From a virus: a DNA stretch of 64,000 nucleotides. Below, piece by piece: positions 7,948-15,998 of this stretch. Where the stretch lies: the IMG/VR virus record IMGVR_UViG_3300034279_000305, positions 22,962 through 86,961 of that record; one strand, 5' to 3'. Positions within the stretch are counted from its first letter, which is position 1. Each line of letters begins with the position of its first letter. Both the position numbers and the translations under genes were made by a program. The notes under the pieces were generated by a model that saw only the letters and a list, made by a program, of their open reading frames with translations, was not told the DNA's origin and made no database searches.

Positions 7948-8469
7948 TTAAATTTTAAATTGGGCGAGGCAATCATCGTAAGATTCTCGCATTCCTCCTA
8001 CTTGGAAGAATATCCTTTGTGCTTTGTTATCTGGCAACCCATGCACGATGGAGGTGTTGATCAGTGTCGCTTCGCTGGAATAATCATAGTTGCAGACCTC
8101 GACGTCATTCTCATACCAGACGATAGGAGCATGAAACGTTACAAGAGGTATGGATATTACTGCAGTTCTAGTGTCAGTGTGTTGCGGGAGTTTGCCCTCT
8201 ACAAAGGATACCTGACTCCACTGGTATACGTGATTCGGATCACTATACGGAGATTCTGGGACAAATAGGTCACTAATCTTCTTGAAGAGTTGGTGTTCTC
8301 TGTAGTCTTCAGTTGCATCTCGGAGAAAATATTGAGAGTATTGTTCAATCGTATGACCCTGGACTACGTAATGATATGCCTGCGACTGATAGTTGTGTGA
8401 CAGAAAATTCATAAATCTCCAATCAGTGCTGTCTAGTGCCAACCCGAGTGGTTTATAATAAGGGTACAT
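7948..8469 (-). CDS. 2OG-Fe(II) oxygenase-like protein (cassette gene 8)
   Basis: Encodes 173 residues. H97-T-D99, H143 and R152 are placed as expected for the iron triad and 2-oxoglutarate-binding Arg of a cupin-fold hydroxylase; the core runs from about 85 to 160. It is the last gene of the 14.5-7.9 kb cassette and is separated by one base from the preceding 2OG gene, to which it is not obviously paralogous in overall sequence. Substrate unknown. Confidence 0.7.
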   Translation of the reverse strand: MYPYYKPLGLALDSTDWRFMNFLSHNYQSQAYHYVVQGHTIEQYSQYFLRDATEDYREHQLFKKISDLFVPESPYSDPNHVYQWSQVSFVEGKLPQHTDTRTAVISIPLVTFHAPIVWYENDVEVCNYDYSSEATLINTSIVHGLPDNKAQRIFFQVGGMRESYDDCLAQFKI

Positions 8470-8470
8470 G

Positions 8471-9112
8471 CTAATATACTCTCATCTTTTTGATAAATTC
8501 TTTCATAGTCTCATAGTCAGAAGAAGCCTTAACATTCAACACCAACATGGTGCAGTCATCGACATATGAGAACAAAGAATGTGCTTTGGTGGTATTCATA
8601 AAATACGTGGTCCCTTCTCTCAGTTGCACAACCTTACCATCAAAAATCCAAGACATGCTTGACGAGTGAAAATTGTAGAATGGTACGACGATTCTAAACA
8701 TGTCATTAGGCAGACCGAAATTGTGGTCTCTGTGTGGCGGGAAAAAACCACCCTTGTCTAACCGCAGGAAATGTGACCGACCCAAGTCTTCTCCGAAAAA
8801 ATTTAACAGTTCATTTACTTCAGGTATCTCGCATGACAAAGGTGTGCGAGTTTTAAAATCAGAATCACGATGTATTATACCAGTTTCGTTATAATATTCT
8901 CCCAAACTTTCAAGATCCGGAACACCTGAGTATCCGCCATCTAAACTGGTCATCGATAATCCGTAACGATTGTACCCCTGTTTATATGTGTTGTATTGCT
9001 TCCATTCTGGATGCCCGAGAATAAGATCTCTATACTTGTTTACGGGAATATTTGGAAATCCCAGTTCTATTATATCTCCATATGAGATTACGAATTCAGT
9101 TAGTGGGTTCAT
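8471..9112 (-). CDS. Aspartyl/asparaginyl hydroxylase-like 2OG oxygenase (cassette gene 7)
   Basis: Encodes 213 residues. FLRLDKGGFFPPHRDHN at about 115-131 gives H127-R-D129, and H178 in KAHSLFSY is the distal iron ligand; the layout follows the beta-hydroxylase type of 2OG oxygenase. Adjacent to the QueC-like gene upstream and to a second 2OG gene downstream with almost no spacing. Likely hydroxylates a cassette product or a peptide; this is an inference. Confidence 0.75.
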   Translation of the reverse strand: MNPLTEFVISYGDIIELGFPNIPVNKYRDLILGHPEWKQYNTYKQGYNRYGLSMTSLDGGYSGVPDLESLGEYYNETGIIHRDSDFKTRTPLSCEIPEVNELLNFFGEDLGRSHFLRLDKGGFFPPHRDHNFGLPNDMFRIVVPFYNFHSSSMSWIFDGKVVQLREGTTYFMNTTKAHSLFSYVDDCTMLVLNVKASSDYETMKEFIKKMRVY

Positions 9113-9793
9113 TTAATTAGTTCCTGGATCTATTTTGCCGAGTTGATCAAACGCCCACTGTCTTTCCCTACAATGGTAGCACCTGCCGCATCTGCCATAT
9201 GTTTGCTGCGTGCAAGTATGAGATATCTCAAGCAATCTTTCGGTACCATGCATAAAATGTAAATCAATTGTATGCGATTTCATCAATTCATTGAACGGCA
9301 TGCCCAGATATTCCGGAAATGGATTTGTATCTACTCTATACGGTTTTTCTTCTGGAGTAAGGATCAACTCGGACGTTTCTCTATTGTCCGCTAGATAAAC
9401 AAACAGTTTCCCACCCGCTGCATATTCGTCGAATACTGCACGAACGCTTTGTTGAATTTGTTGTGAGTGGTGTAGTTCTTGGACGTTTTCTGCACCAAAA
9501 ATAGTAGGCGCAGGTAAGTTTATATCCAGCATCTCATTTATGGCAGCGACTATTCCAGGCGAGTGCACCTCTGCACCATCTGTCTTGGGCACCGTAAAGA
9601 TATACTTTATTTCATCGACACTACGACCCTTCTTGATCAATTCTGAACAAATCATATACAATAAAATAGAACTGTCTGCCCCGCTACTCAACATAATCGC
9701 AAGGTGTCGGTTTTCGGGTAAAGGTAAAACGAAAGAACGTCTATCCTCCGTCGGTCCACAAGTAAATACTGAGAAAAAAGAAGTATCAATCAT
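9113..9793 (-). CDS. PP-loop ATPase, QueC-like (cassette gene 6)
   Basis: Encodes 226 residues. SSGADSS at 36-42 is a PP-loop that binds ATP and adenylates a carboxylate or carbonyl. Near the C-terminus C194, C202, C205 and C208 form a C-x7-CxxCxxC zinc site very like QueC, which makes 7-cyano-7-deazaguanine. No other queuosine/preQ0 genes are visible in this window, so it may act on another substrate in this cassette. The gap of 55 nt upstream is the largest within the cassette. Confidence 0.75.
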   Translation of the reverse strand: MIDTSFFSVFTCGPTEDRRSFVLPLPENRHLAIMLSSGADSSILLYMICSELIKKGRSVDEIKYIFTVPKTDGAEVHSPGIVAAINEMLDINLPAPTIFGAENVQELHHSQQIQQSVRAVFDEYAAGGKLFVYLADNRETSELILTPEEKPYRVDTNPFPEYLGMPFNELMKSHTIDLHFMHGTERLLEISHTCTQQTYGRCGRCYHCRERQWAFDQLGKIDPGTN

Positions 9794-9848
9794 GCGGTTT
9801 CTCCCCGCAATTGCTGGAATTTGTCAACTTTAGCATTACATTTTTTCC

Positions 9849-11468
9849 TTATGTTTCAACATAATCTAACTTTTTCTTTTTATAATCTTCAATGAATGCA
9901 ACTTTCGTATACTCCGAGGGACGAATACCGCCAAGTTGTCGAAACGATTTCATCATATCCTCATCAGTTTTTCCATCTACATACCAATCATCCATTCTCC
10001 AATGGTCGACTCCGTAATCTAAATAAGAATCATTCGCCCAGAAATTTTTGATGACCCATAGCACAACGTCCCTTTCTGTCAACCCTGTATTACTTTGCCA
10101 TCTATTAAATAGGACTGATTCATCCATGTGTCGCATAAACAATCTTACCTGATTTTTCATCTCGGGTTCAATCTGATTACTCTGGAATATAGGTAGTAAT
10201 TCAGGATCATCCTCTGACAATTGATGCCCCTTGATGTCTATTAATTTATATCCCTGTTTTTCGTACTGCGTTGACAATACGCTAGGACTGGTATTCTCTA
10301 ACGTATTACTAGGAATAACCAATGGATGTATAAGTACGTTGTTGGTTTTCCAGTGTTCTTCGCACCATTTTAGAGTCTCACCCATTGTCTCTTCTGTGTC
10401 ATACGGTAGTCCTGCGATGAGACTGATTGAACCTCTGTAATACCCATTATGCTTTAGAAAGTATGCTTTGGTATCTAGAAGTACTTGTTTAATTTTATCG
10501 CTGTCCATACCCTTACCGATTGCAGCAGCACTTGGGCGATTAAATGATTCTATACCATAAAATTGTCCGTTAAACTGCATGCGAGCTAAATGCTCTATGT
10601 CGCCTGGACGAGTGTGTAACAGATCGGCACGAATATAACCGCCAAACAATGGTTTGAAGGAAAACTTTTCAACTTTATCTGCATATTTGATTATCTTATT
10701 GGTATAATCATTGAAAGTTTCATCTGCAATAGAATATCTGTATAACCCCCAGTTGTCATAATTTCGTATAAGATTGTCGCTAAAATCTTCTGCATCACGA
10801 GTATGATCATCCTTTACTCCCAGTACAGGATACGTGCAGAATGAACATTTGAACCGACACCCTCTGGATGTTTCTATGGTTGTATGCTCAAATGGTTGCA
10901 TGAAATCACGGTTTTCATAATCAACAGATAAATTACGCATAGGAAATGCAGGATAGTGTGCAATAGCATCGACAACTTTTCTCTTGTCCCCCTCCTTGTT
11001 AATGACTTCTTCTGTCCACTTAGCAGTGCCTTTCAAAATCTCAAGCATGGCATGTTCACCATATCCTGTTACCATGTAGTCAGCAGGAATTAAATGTATG
11101 TTATGAAACTGCGTTGATCCAGTAATGATAGTAACGTCTGGATAAGTTTGCTTCAACCATGTAAAACAGCGATATAATGTCTCTGTGTTCATTCTAAACA
11201 ATGCACCCAATCCAACAAATTTGAACGACGGTGACATTCGTGAACGTATCAACTGTTGAAATTCGCGAAATGTCCAAGAAGGAGCAAAATCAACAACCTC
11301 GACAGAGAGACCATTTTGACGCAAGAATGATGCAATTCTGTGCGCTCCTGCGCTTCGGCGAACGGAACTATAACTGATTGTTGCATCCTGCCGACGAAAA
11401 CCCTTACTGTCCGTTGAAGGAGTTTCATCTATATTGATCATACCACCAAAGATAATGCCATCAAGCAT
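9849..11468 (-). CDS. B12-binding-type radical SAM enzyme (cassette gene 5)
   Basis: Encodes 539 residues from ATG 11468. The N-terminal third (about 1-150) resembles a cobalamin-binding Rossmann domain, with an ITGSTQ-type strand. TSRGCRFKCSFC carries the 4Fe-4S motif C204-x3-C208-x2-C211, followed by a TIM-barrel core to about residue 400 and a helical C-terminal extension. Family members methylate or rearrange unactivated carbons. AGGTGG precedes this ATG and its start overlaps the stop of the upstream gene, favouring it over the longer frame from 11483. Confidence 0.85.
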   Translation of the reverse strand: MLDGIIFGGMINIDETPSTDSKGFRRQDATISYSSVRRSAGAHRIASFLRQNGLSVEVVDFAPSWTFREFQQLIRSRMSPSFKFVGLGALFRMNTETLYRCFTWLKQTYPDVTIITGSTQFHNIHLIPADYMVTGYGEHAMLEILKGTAKWTEEVINKEGDKRKVVDAIAHYPAFPMRNLSVDYENRDFMQPFEHTTIETSRGCRFKCSFCTYPVLGVKDDHTRDAEDFSDNLIRNYDNWGLYRYSIADETFNDYTNKIIKYADKVEKFSFKPLFGGYIRADLLHTRPGDIEHLARMQFNGQFYGIESFNRPSAAAIGKGMDSDKIKQVLLDTKAYFLKHNGYYRGSISLIAGLPYDTEETMGETLKWCEEHWKTNNVLIHPLVIPSNTLENTSPSVLSTQYEKQGYKLIDIKGHQLSEDDPELLPIFQSNQIEPEMKNQVRLFMRHMDESVLFNRWQSNTGLTERDVVLWVIKNFWANDSYLDYGVDHWRMDDWYVDGKTDEDMMKSFRQLGGIRPSEYTKVAFIEDYKKKKLDYVET

Positions 11469-12090
11469 CAATCCACCTCGCATCTTCTAGAATTTTCTTA
11501 AACTGTTCTTTATAGTGTTCATTCCAAATCATATACAACATCCATTGTTTTGTATAGTTAATTTTAAACGGTCCATTGTCGGGTAATGTATATGGGTGTA
11601 TTCTGAAGTTTGGTTTTCCAAAATGCTTCCCGTCCTCGTAGTAATACTTAGGATAATTCACAGGATCGTTTATTGCCAGATATCTAAGTAATCTCTTGTT
11701 AAATTCATTGGCAGTATTGATTGCTCCATACCTTCCTGCTTCGATGCTACGATCTATTGCTATCGTATGAATGTCACCGTGTGCTCTTGCGAGTTGCATT
11801 CCTGGAATAGTATAACTACGCGAACTCAAATGTGTCATGTGAGAATCTATGTTCGATTCATGATATCCACCTCCACAAAGTATTTTACCATCTCTTCGGT
11901 AGAGAATATATCCATTTCCAAGTCCATCATATCTCTTTTGAACATACAACGCATGTAGAAACGAAGATCGAGTATTCTCCCAATTAACGGGACTCATGTT
12001 TGTTGCTCCAGGTCTTGTATCATCTATTGCATGGTTACAGAATGGCAACAACTGATCAATGGGATATGTGCTGTCTATCTGTTCAAACAT
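11461..12090 (-). CDS. Unassigned cassette protein, weakly acetyltransferase-like (cassette gene 4)
   Basis: Encodes 209 residues from ATG 12090, which shares its A with the TAA of the radical SAM gene upstream (TAATG, with GGAG before it). The central part, LYRRDGKILCGGGYHES followed by AIDRSIEAGRYGAINTANEFNKRLL, vaguely recalls a GNAT fold, but no clear acetyl-CoA motif is visible. Its strict coupling between two radical SAM genes argues for a role in the same pathway. Confidence 0.65.
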   Translation of the reverse strand: MFEQIDSTYPIDQLLPFCNHAIDDTRPGATNMSPVNWENTRSSFLHALYVQKRYDGLGNGYILYRRDGKILCGGGYHESNIDSHMTHLSSRSYTIPGMQLARAHGDIHTIAIDRSIEAGRYGAINTANEFNKRLLRYLAINDPVNYPKYYYEDGKHFGKPNFRIHPYTLPDNGPFKINYTKQWMLYMIWNEHYKEQFKKILEDARWIDA

Positions 12091-13094
12091 TACCCAATCT
12101 CCGCATAATGACATTTTCTACAAATCTCATCTCTGGCGCGAACGATTACCTCAGCATGTGTTTCGGACACCCATATATCACTCAGAGAAGATTTCGAAAG
12201 GTCTCCGAAAACATACTCCATGTTGTAATCATTGCAGCAAAGAAAAGTTTCTCCCAAAGAATTTATATGAATCCATTCAGTAGTTCTATCCGTCTTAACA
12301 TCTTCAAATCCCCGACAACCTATGACAGTGCCAGTTTTTAATCTCTCTTCGATCGAAGGTTGGTTTGAAATTAAAGACGACAACAATCCTGCTCTATCAT
12401 GCAGCACGTATTCCTTGTATGGGATGAAGTTCTTAAACTTTCTCTTGGCAAATTTGTACGCCTGGAAACGTTCTCCCTTTACTGGATGCATATCAATTTG
12501 CAGGTTATTTAATTCCTCGCCTCTGTGAATGTCATTATCCCAGACCTTATCGTCGACCCCATTAATCAGTATGATCAAATTATCAAAGTCTGCCAGTTCT
12601 GTATCTGCATATTCTAAATTTGCTATCAATCTATCGTATTGATTGACATGCAACCCAGAACGACTTGCCCAAGTTTCTGGTTCGAATGATGGGATGTTCA
12701 GTATAATCTCAGAGATAACATCCTTATTAGACTTGATCATGTCTATCTTTTTGGGAGTAAGATTAATCCCATTGCTGAAAATGGTAGTGGTGAAGTTATA
12801 CTTGCGAAGTAACTCCAGAAATTCTTCGAGATACCTATACAATAACACCTCACCGTAGTGTGCAGTGTAGATGTTTCTCATTGAGAGAGATACAACTCCA
12901 CTCTCGTCGTTACGATGCGATGCCAAATCGGCAAGAATCTTTTCTACTAGATCTAGAGGCATGTGCACCCTTGTTCGCTCAGGCTGTGGGATATATTTTA
13001 CTGGACAATACCAGCATGCAGCATTACAGAACCCAAACAAGTCAAGTTGGACGTGTTGGATCTTTATGTCCCGTAAGTTCTGTAAAAGATTCAT
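12090..13094 (-). CDS. Radical SAM protein with SPASM-type C-terminus (cassette gene 3)
   Basis: Encodes 334 residues. FCNAACWYC gives C23-x3-C27-x2-C30 for the 4Fe-4S cluster. The C-terminal part contains CRGFED, FLCCNDYN and C325-x2-C328, a Cys-rich SPASM-like domain that binds auxiliary clusters and is typical of peptide-modifying or sugar-modifying radical SAM enzymes. ATGA overlap with the Coq4-like gene. No precursor peptide is recognised nearby. Confidence 0.85.
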   Translation of the reverse strand: MNLLQNLRDIKIQHVQLDLFGFCNAACWYCPVKYIPQPERTRVHMPLDLVEKILADLASHRNDESGVVSLSMRNIYTAHYGEVLLYRYLEEFLELLRKYNFTTTIFSNGINLTPKKIDMIKSNKDVISEIILNIPSFEPETWASRSGLHVNQYDRLIANLEYADTELADFDNLIILINGVDDKVWDNDIHRGEELNNLQIDMHPVKGERFQAYKFAKRKFKNFIPYKEYVLHDRAGLLSSLISNQPSIEERLKTGTVIGCRGFEDVKTDRTTEWIHINSLGETFLCCNDYNMEYVFGDLSKSSLSDIWVSETHAEVIVRARDEICRKCHYAEIG

Positions 13095-13735
13095 GATATA
13101 ATATTAAGACGAATTCGTGCTTCTTCTAAATCTTCATTAAACAGGTCATCATAATTTTCTGCAAGTAAGAACTTAGCATTCTTCCCTCGTAGATATGCAT
13201 GTTGGACCATCGACAGATTTTTGTATGTAAGACCATACTTCAACAAACCAAGCAGACATATCGCGATCCAACCAATTGATTTTGTTTGTGCAAACGAAAA
13301 TGCAGCAAGGCAAATTTCGCCTGTATCATTTGCAGGATATCCTGTCAATGTATGCCAAGTGTCATGTGTGTCGCGATATCTGCGTGCCATCCAATTATAC
13401 GGATGTTTCGCTTCGATCCATTTACTGTTGTTTGATTTTCTCCTGCTGAGTTTCAGCAGGATTTCTTGGTTTGGAAATAGTTTGTGGCATTCTCTACCAA
13501 CAGACCCTTCTGGTCTCTCGGAAAGTGTCGGGAAATACTCGGAAATTTCTTCAGAGGAGTATGCTATCTCACCACCCGATTCAGTCTTCATTAACTGATC
13601 GAGACTCCAGCGTAATGATGGAGGATTTAATGCATGAAGGATCTCGAAAATGAAAATTGTATTCGCAGGATTTCTACGAAGTTTCTTAAATGCTTTGTAT
13701 GCACGAAGATAGTCAATTTTGTATTCTAGACTCAT
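13091..13735 (-). CDS. Coq4-family protein (cassette gene 2)
   Basis: Encodes 214 residues. H124-D125-T-W-H128-x11-E140 matches the HDxxHx11E zinc motif of Coq4 exactly; WMARRYRDTHDTWHTLTGY and the C-terminal AYLRGKNAK...LEEARIRLNI segment also follow the family. Coq4 acts in ubiquinone head-group assembly, with oxidative decarboxylation at C1 proposed, and is widespread in alphaproteobacteria. A single Coq4-like gene beside radical SAM, PP-loop and 2OG genes suggests a modified aromatic or lipid substrate, by inference. It overlaps the glycosyltransferase by 23 nt. Confidence 0.85.
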   Translation of the reverse strand: MSLEYKIDYLRAYKAFKKLRRNPANTIFIFEILHALNPPSLRWSLDQLMKTESGGEIAYSSEEISEYFPTLSERPEGSVGRECHKLFPNQEILLKLSRRKSNNSKWIEAKHPYNWMARRYRDTHDTWHTLTGYPANDTGEICLAAFSFAQTKSIGWIAICLLGLLKYGLTYKNLSMVQHAYLRGKNAKFLLAENYDDLFNEDLEEARIRLNIIS

Positions 13736-14471
13736 TTACAATAACCTTCAATTCGCGAAGCACTTTCTTAATTTCAATTGGATTACTTAGGAAGGCATAG
13801 AAGTTTCCACTATCTTCCAAGTCATAGACATATAGATGCTCATCAGTAAGAACATAGTTTATGTCTGGATTATAGTATAATTTATATGATGCTACGACAT
13901 CCTCTGAACCGAGAAATGTCTCGTCGAAATTGAAGGAATTGACAACTTTGTTAGAATACAGTAACATTCTATTTTGCAGAAGATTTGCCGCCAAAAATTT
14001 ACCAAGTTCGATTAGGCGTAATCCATGCGAACCTTTTACGTTCGCGAACTTGTAGATATCAGCGCTGTTGAAGAATGCATTACCAGTGGTATTATTTCCA
14101 TTATATGTCATAACTCCATCAATCAAACCAACCACATCAACATCGGGATTATCGTCCACGATCGTAGCGAGTTTGCTCAATGCATCAGGAGCGAGATAAT
14201 CATCAGCATCGACTTGCATATAATAGTCATGCGGGCGAGATCGGAAAATCTCTAGAACAGAATTCTTTCCCCTCGCAGGTGTCCCGTTAGATTCAGTTAC
14301 CAGAAACTCTACATTGTATTCCTCTGCAACAGATCTCGCTTGCTCTACAAATGAAAAATCGAGAGTGTTACATACCACAACCACATCACTGGTTTGAGGT
14401 AGAACACTCTCGATACAACGTTTTAATTTTTCAACATCCCTTGAAGTAAGGAGTGCAACCAATATGTTCAT
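13713..14471 (-). CDS. Family 2 glycosyltransferase (cassette gene 1)
   Basis: Encodes 252 residues. NILVALLTSRD at the start is the nucleotide-sugar Rossmann strand and VDADDY at 87-92 is the metal-binding DxD region of a GT-A fold. The enzyme transfers a sugar from a nucleotide donor, probably to a virion, cell-surface or small-molecule acceptor. It opens the cassette and is coupled by ATGA to the preceding FmdB-like gene. Confidence 0.8.
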   Translation of the reverse strand: MNILVALLTSRDVEKLKRCIESVLPQTSDVVVVCNTLDFSFVEQARSVAEEYNVEFLVTESNGTPARGKNSVLEIFRSRPHDYYMQVDADDYLAPDALSKLATIVDDNPDVDVVGLIDGVMTYNGNNTTGNAFFNSADIYKFANVKGSHGLRLIELGKFLAANLLQNRMLLYSNKVVNSFNFDETFLGSEDVVASYKLYYNPDINYVLTDEHLYVYDLEDSGNFYAFLSNPIEIKKVLRELKVIVNESRIQN

Positions 14472-14785
14472 CCGATCAATGAACCTCCTGCTTTCTTCTT
14501 CGCCTTGGCAACTGCCTCTTGCGTCTTGACAGTCTTATGGTCTTTTTTACCATAGTCTTTGGCAAGGGGACTGTTGGGATTCGCGTCTGCAATTTTCGAC
14601 ATCACTTCCTTGAAGTGGTCTGGTGGTTTGACGCCATCACCTACACCACCGATAATATTCGGTGCAGTTATACCTTGGATAAGGTGTGGATTTTTCTCTA
14701 GAAACTCTTGTAATGCGTCAAATGAACCCCAGAAATCATCCTGAGGTTCACGTGTCTCTGCATCTAAAACTGTATATAAGGGCAT
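14468..14785 (-). CDS. Conserved T4-like protein (FmdB-type relative)
   Basis: Encodes 105 residues. The plan of an N-terminal YTVLDAETRE strand, a helical LQEFLEKNPHLIQ segment, HFKEVMSKIADANPNSPLAKDYG, and a basic VKTQEAVAKAKKK tail is that of T4-like phage proteins labelled FmdB-like. The usual CxxC zinc pair is absent here. Function unknown. It starts just after the tRNA cluster. Confidence 0.7.
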   Translation of the reverse strand: MPLYTVLDAETREPQDDFWGSFDALQEFLEKNPHLIQGITAPNIIGGVGDGVKPPDHFKEVMSKIADANPNSPLAKDYGKKDHKTVKTQEAVAKAKKKAGGSLIG

Positions 14786-14813
14786 TGTTATCGCTCTCTA
14801 ATTAATACCAAAA

Positions 14814-14889
14814 TGGTACGGAGTGACGGGCTCGAACCGCCGACATTCTGCGTGTAAAGCAGACGCTCTACCAACTGAGCTAACCCCGC
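14814..14889 (-). tRNA. tRNA-Val(UAC)
   Basis: Full cloverleaf with acceptor GCGGGGT/ACTCCGT, anticodon loop TTTACAC, T-loop TTCGAGC and encoded CCA. Its 5' end overlaps the last codons of the DUF458 gene. Confidence 0.9.
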
Positions 14890-15317
14890 ACAACGTGGTC
14901 CGCTGCATGGGTGGCAGCGAACGAATCAGGTTTGACCTTGGCATCAATACCAGTCGAACCCTTAACGTATCCCAGTGCTTCTTTCACTGCGATATTACTC
15001 TTATACCTTGGATTTGGATTTAAGTCAAGGTGTATTTCCAATTTTCTTTGACCAACTACGTCTAAAATTGCAGTTGCTGCTTCAATAGCAAATCCTGCTT
15101 CAGTAATTAGACGTTGACGTAGATTGCCAAAGTCGCGCATCTCTACGTTTCTAGAGAATAAATTACCACCATGCTTAGAATCCTTGTGGAGAATAATAAC
15201 AGTGGAATACTTAGCAAACCAAAGACCGTTGCGTTTGAATCGAATGGAGTCCGCACCTACATAAACAGATGACGTCTCGCTTGAATTTAGAATTGCTTGT
15301 CTTGCTTCATCATACAT
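14880..15317 (-). CDS. DUF458/YkuK-like RNase H-fold protein
   Basis: Encodes 145 residues. VYVGADSIRF near the start, HLDLNPNP in the middle and GYVKG...AKVKPDSFAATHAADHV at the end match the YkuK/DUF458 family, which has an RNase H-like fold with conserved Asp residues. It lies between tRNA-Trp and tRNA-Val, and its 3' end overlaps tRNA-Val by 10 nt, so translation and tRNA processing share this RNA. A role in RNA metabolism is plausible but unproven. Confidence 0.75.
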   Translation of the reverse strand: MYDEARQAILNSSETSSVYVGADSIRFKRNGLWFAKYSTVIILHKDSKHGGNLFSRNVEMRDFGNLRQRLITEAGFAIEAATAILDVVGQRKLEIHLDLNPNPRYKSNIAVKEALGYVKGSTGIDAKVKPDSFAATHAADHVVRG

Positions 15318-15335
15318 AGGTCACCTATTGAAAAT

Positions 15336-15411
15336 TGGCGGCGGGTGGTAGGAATTGAACCTACTTCTCAAGGTTTTGGAGACCCGTGGATTACCGTTTT
15401 CCCTCACCCCC
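15336..15411 (-). tRNA. tRNA-Trp(CCA), slightly irregular
   Basis: Anticodon loop CTCCAAA and T-arm GTAGG-TTCAATT-CCTAC are clear. The acceptor has one mismatch, position 8 is A rather than U, and one extra base appears to precede the CCA. Confidence 0.7.
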
Positions 15412-15426
15412 GTAATACTTATAAAA

Positions 15427-15503
<77 letters not shown>

Positions 15504-15564
15504 AAAGTCAAGTCGCACTGTGACGCCTGACCCCGTACTGCCCAGAAAAACAGTACGTCGTATA

Positions 15565-15646
15565 TGGTACCCAAGATAGGATTCGAACCTACATCTTACT
15601 TCCAGTTACCTTTGGCTCCGTTCGTAGCGGAGAGGGATACTTGGGC
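15565..15646 (-). tRNA. Aberrant tRNA-Arg(ACG)-like gene lacking a normal D-arm
   Basis: The acceptor (GCCCAAG/CTTGGGT), T-arm (GTAGG-TTCGAAT-CCTAT), CCA and a perfect anticodon arm (CTCCG-CTACGAA-CGGAG) are intact. Only 5 nt (TCCCT) occupy the D-arm position, while 23 nt containing a CCA-AAGGTAAC-TGG element follow the anticodon arm. Total 82 nt. Confidence 0.6.
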
Positions 15647-15651
15647 AAAAA

Positions 15652-15726
15652 TGGAGCGGGAGATCGGGATCGAACCGACGACGAACAGCTTGGAAGGCTG
15701 ACACTCTACCACTGAGTTACACCCGC
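15652..15726 (-). tRNA. tRNA-Gly(UCC)
   Basis: Anticodon loop CTTCCAA in CAGC/GCTG, T-loop TTCGATC, acceptor starting GCGGGTG, discriminator T, CCA encoded. Confidence 0.9.
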
Positions 15727-15743
15727 ATTAAACTTATTTATAT

Positions 15744-15820
15744 TGGCGACTCGTACGGGACTTGAACCCGTGGCCTCTAGCGTGACAGGCTAGCGATCTA
15801 ACCAACTGATCTAACGAGCC
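15744..15820 (-). tRNA. tRNA-Asp(GUC)
   Basis: Anticodon loop CTGTCAC in a CTAGC-type stem, T-arm CGGG-TTCAAGT-CCCG, acceptor GGCTCGT/ACGAGTC and CCA. Confidence 0.92.
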
Positions 15821-15825
15821 TAAAC

Positions 15826-15911
15826 TGGTGGACAGGGTTGGATTCGAACCAACGTAGCATTACTGCGGCAGATTTACAGTCTGCTGGTATTAACCACTCA
15901 CCCACCTATCC
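15826..15911 (-). tRNA. tRNA-Tyr(GUA)
   Basis: Class II tRNA: anticodon arm GCAGA-CTGTAAA-TCTGC, a long variable arm, T-loop TTCGAAT, acceptor GGATAGG/CCTGTCC, CCA encoded. Confidence 0.92.
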
Positions 15912-15916
15912 AAAAA

Positions 15917-15992
15917 TGGTGCTCCCGAACGGATTCGAACCGCTGACACGTGGTTCTTCAAACCACTGCTCTACCAACTGAGCTACAGGAGC
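15917..15992 (-). tRNA. tRNA-Phe(GAA)
   Basis: Anticodon arm GTGGT-TTGAAGA-ACCAC, canonical D-arm GCTCAGTTGGTAGAGC, T-loop TTCGAAT, CCA encoded. Confidence 0.93.
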
Positions 15993-15998
15993 ATATAA

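Noticed and set aside
9113-9793. Assigning the QueC-like gene as preQ0 synthase
   Set aside because: No partner genes of the deazaguanine pathway are visible, so the specific reaction is not claimed.
9790-9835. TTGACA-17-GGAGAA upstream of the QueC-like gene as a promoter
   Set aside because: A good -35 but the -10 position reads GGAGAA, unlike TATAAT or TAGAAT; probably just the ribosome-binding site.
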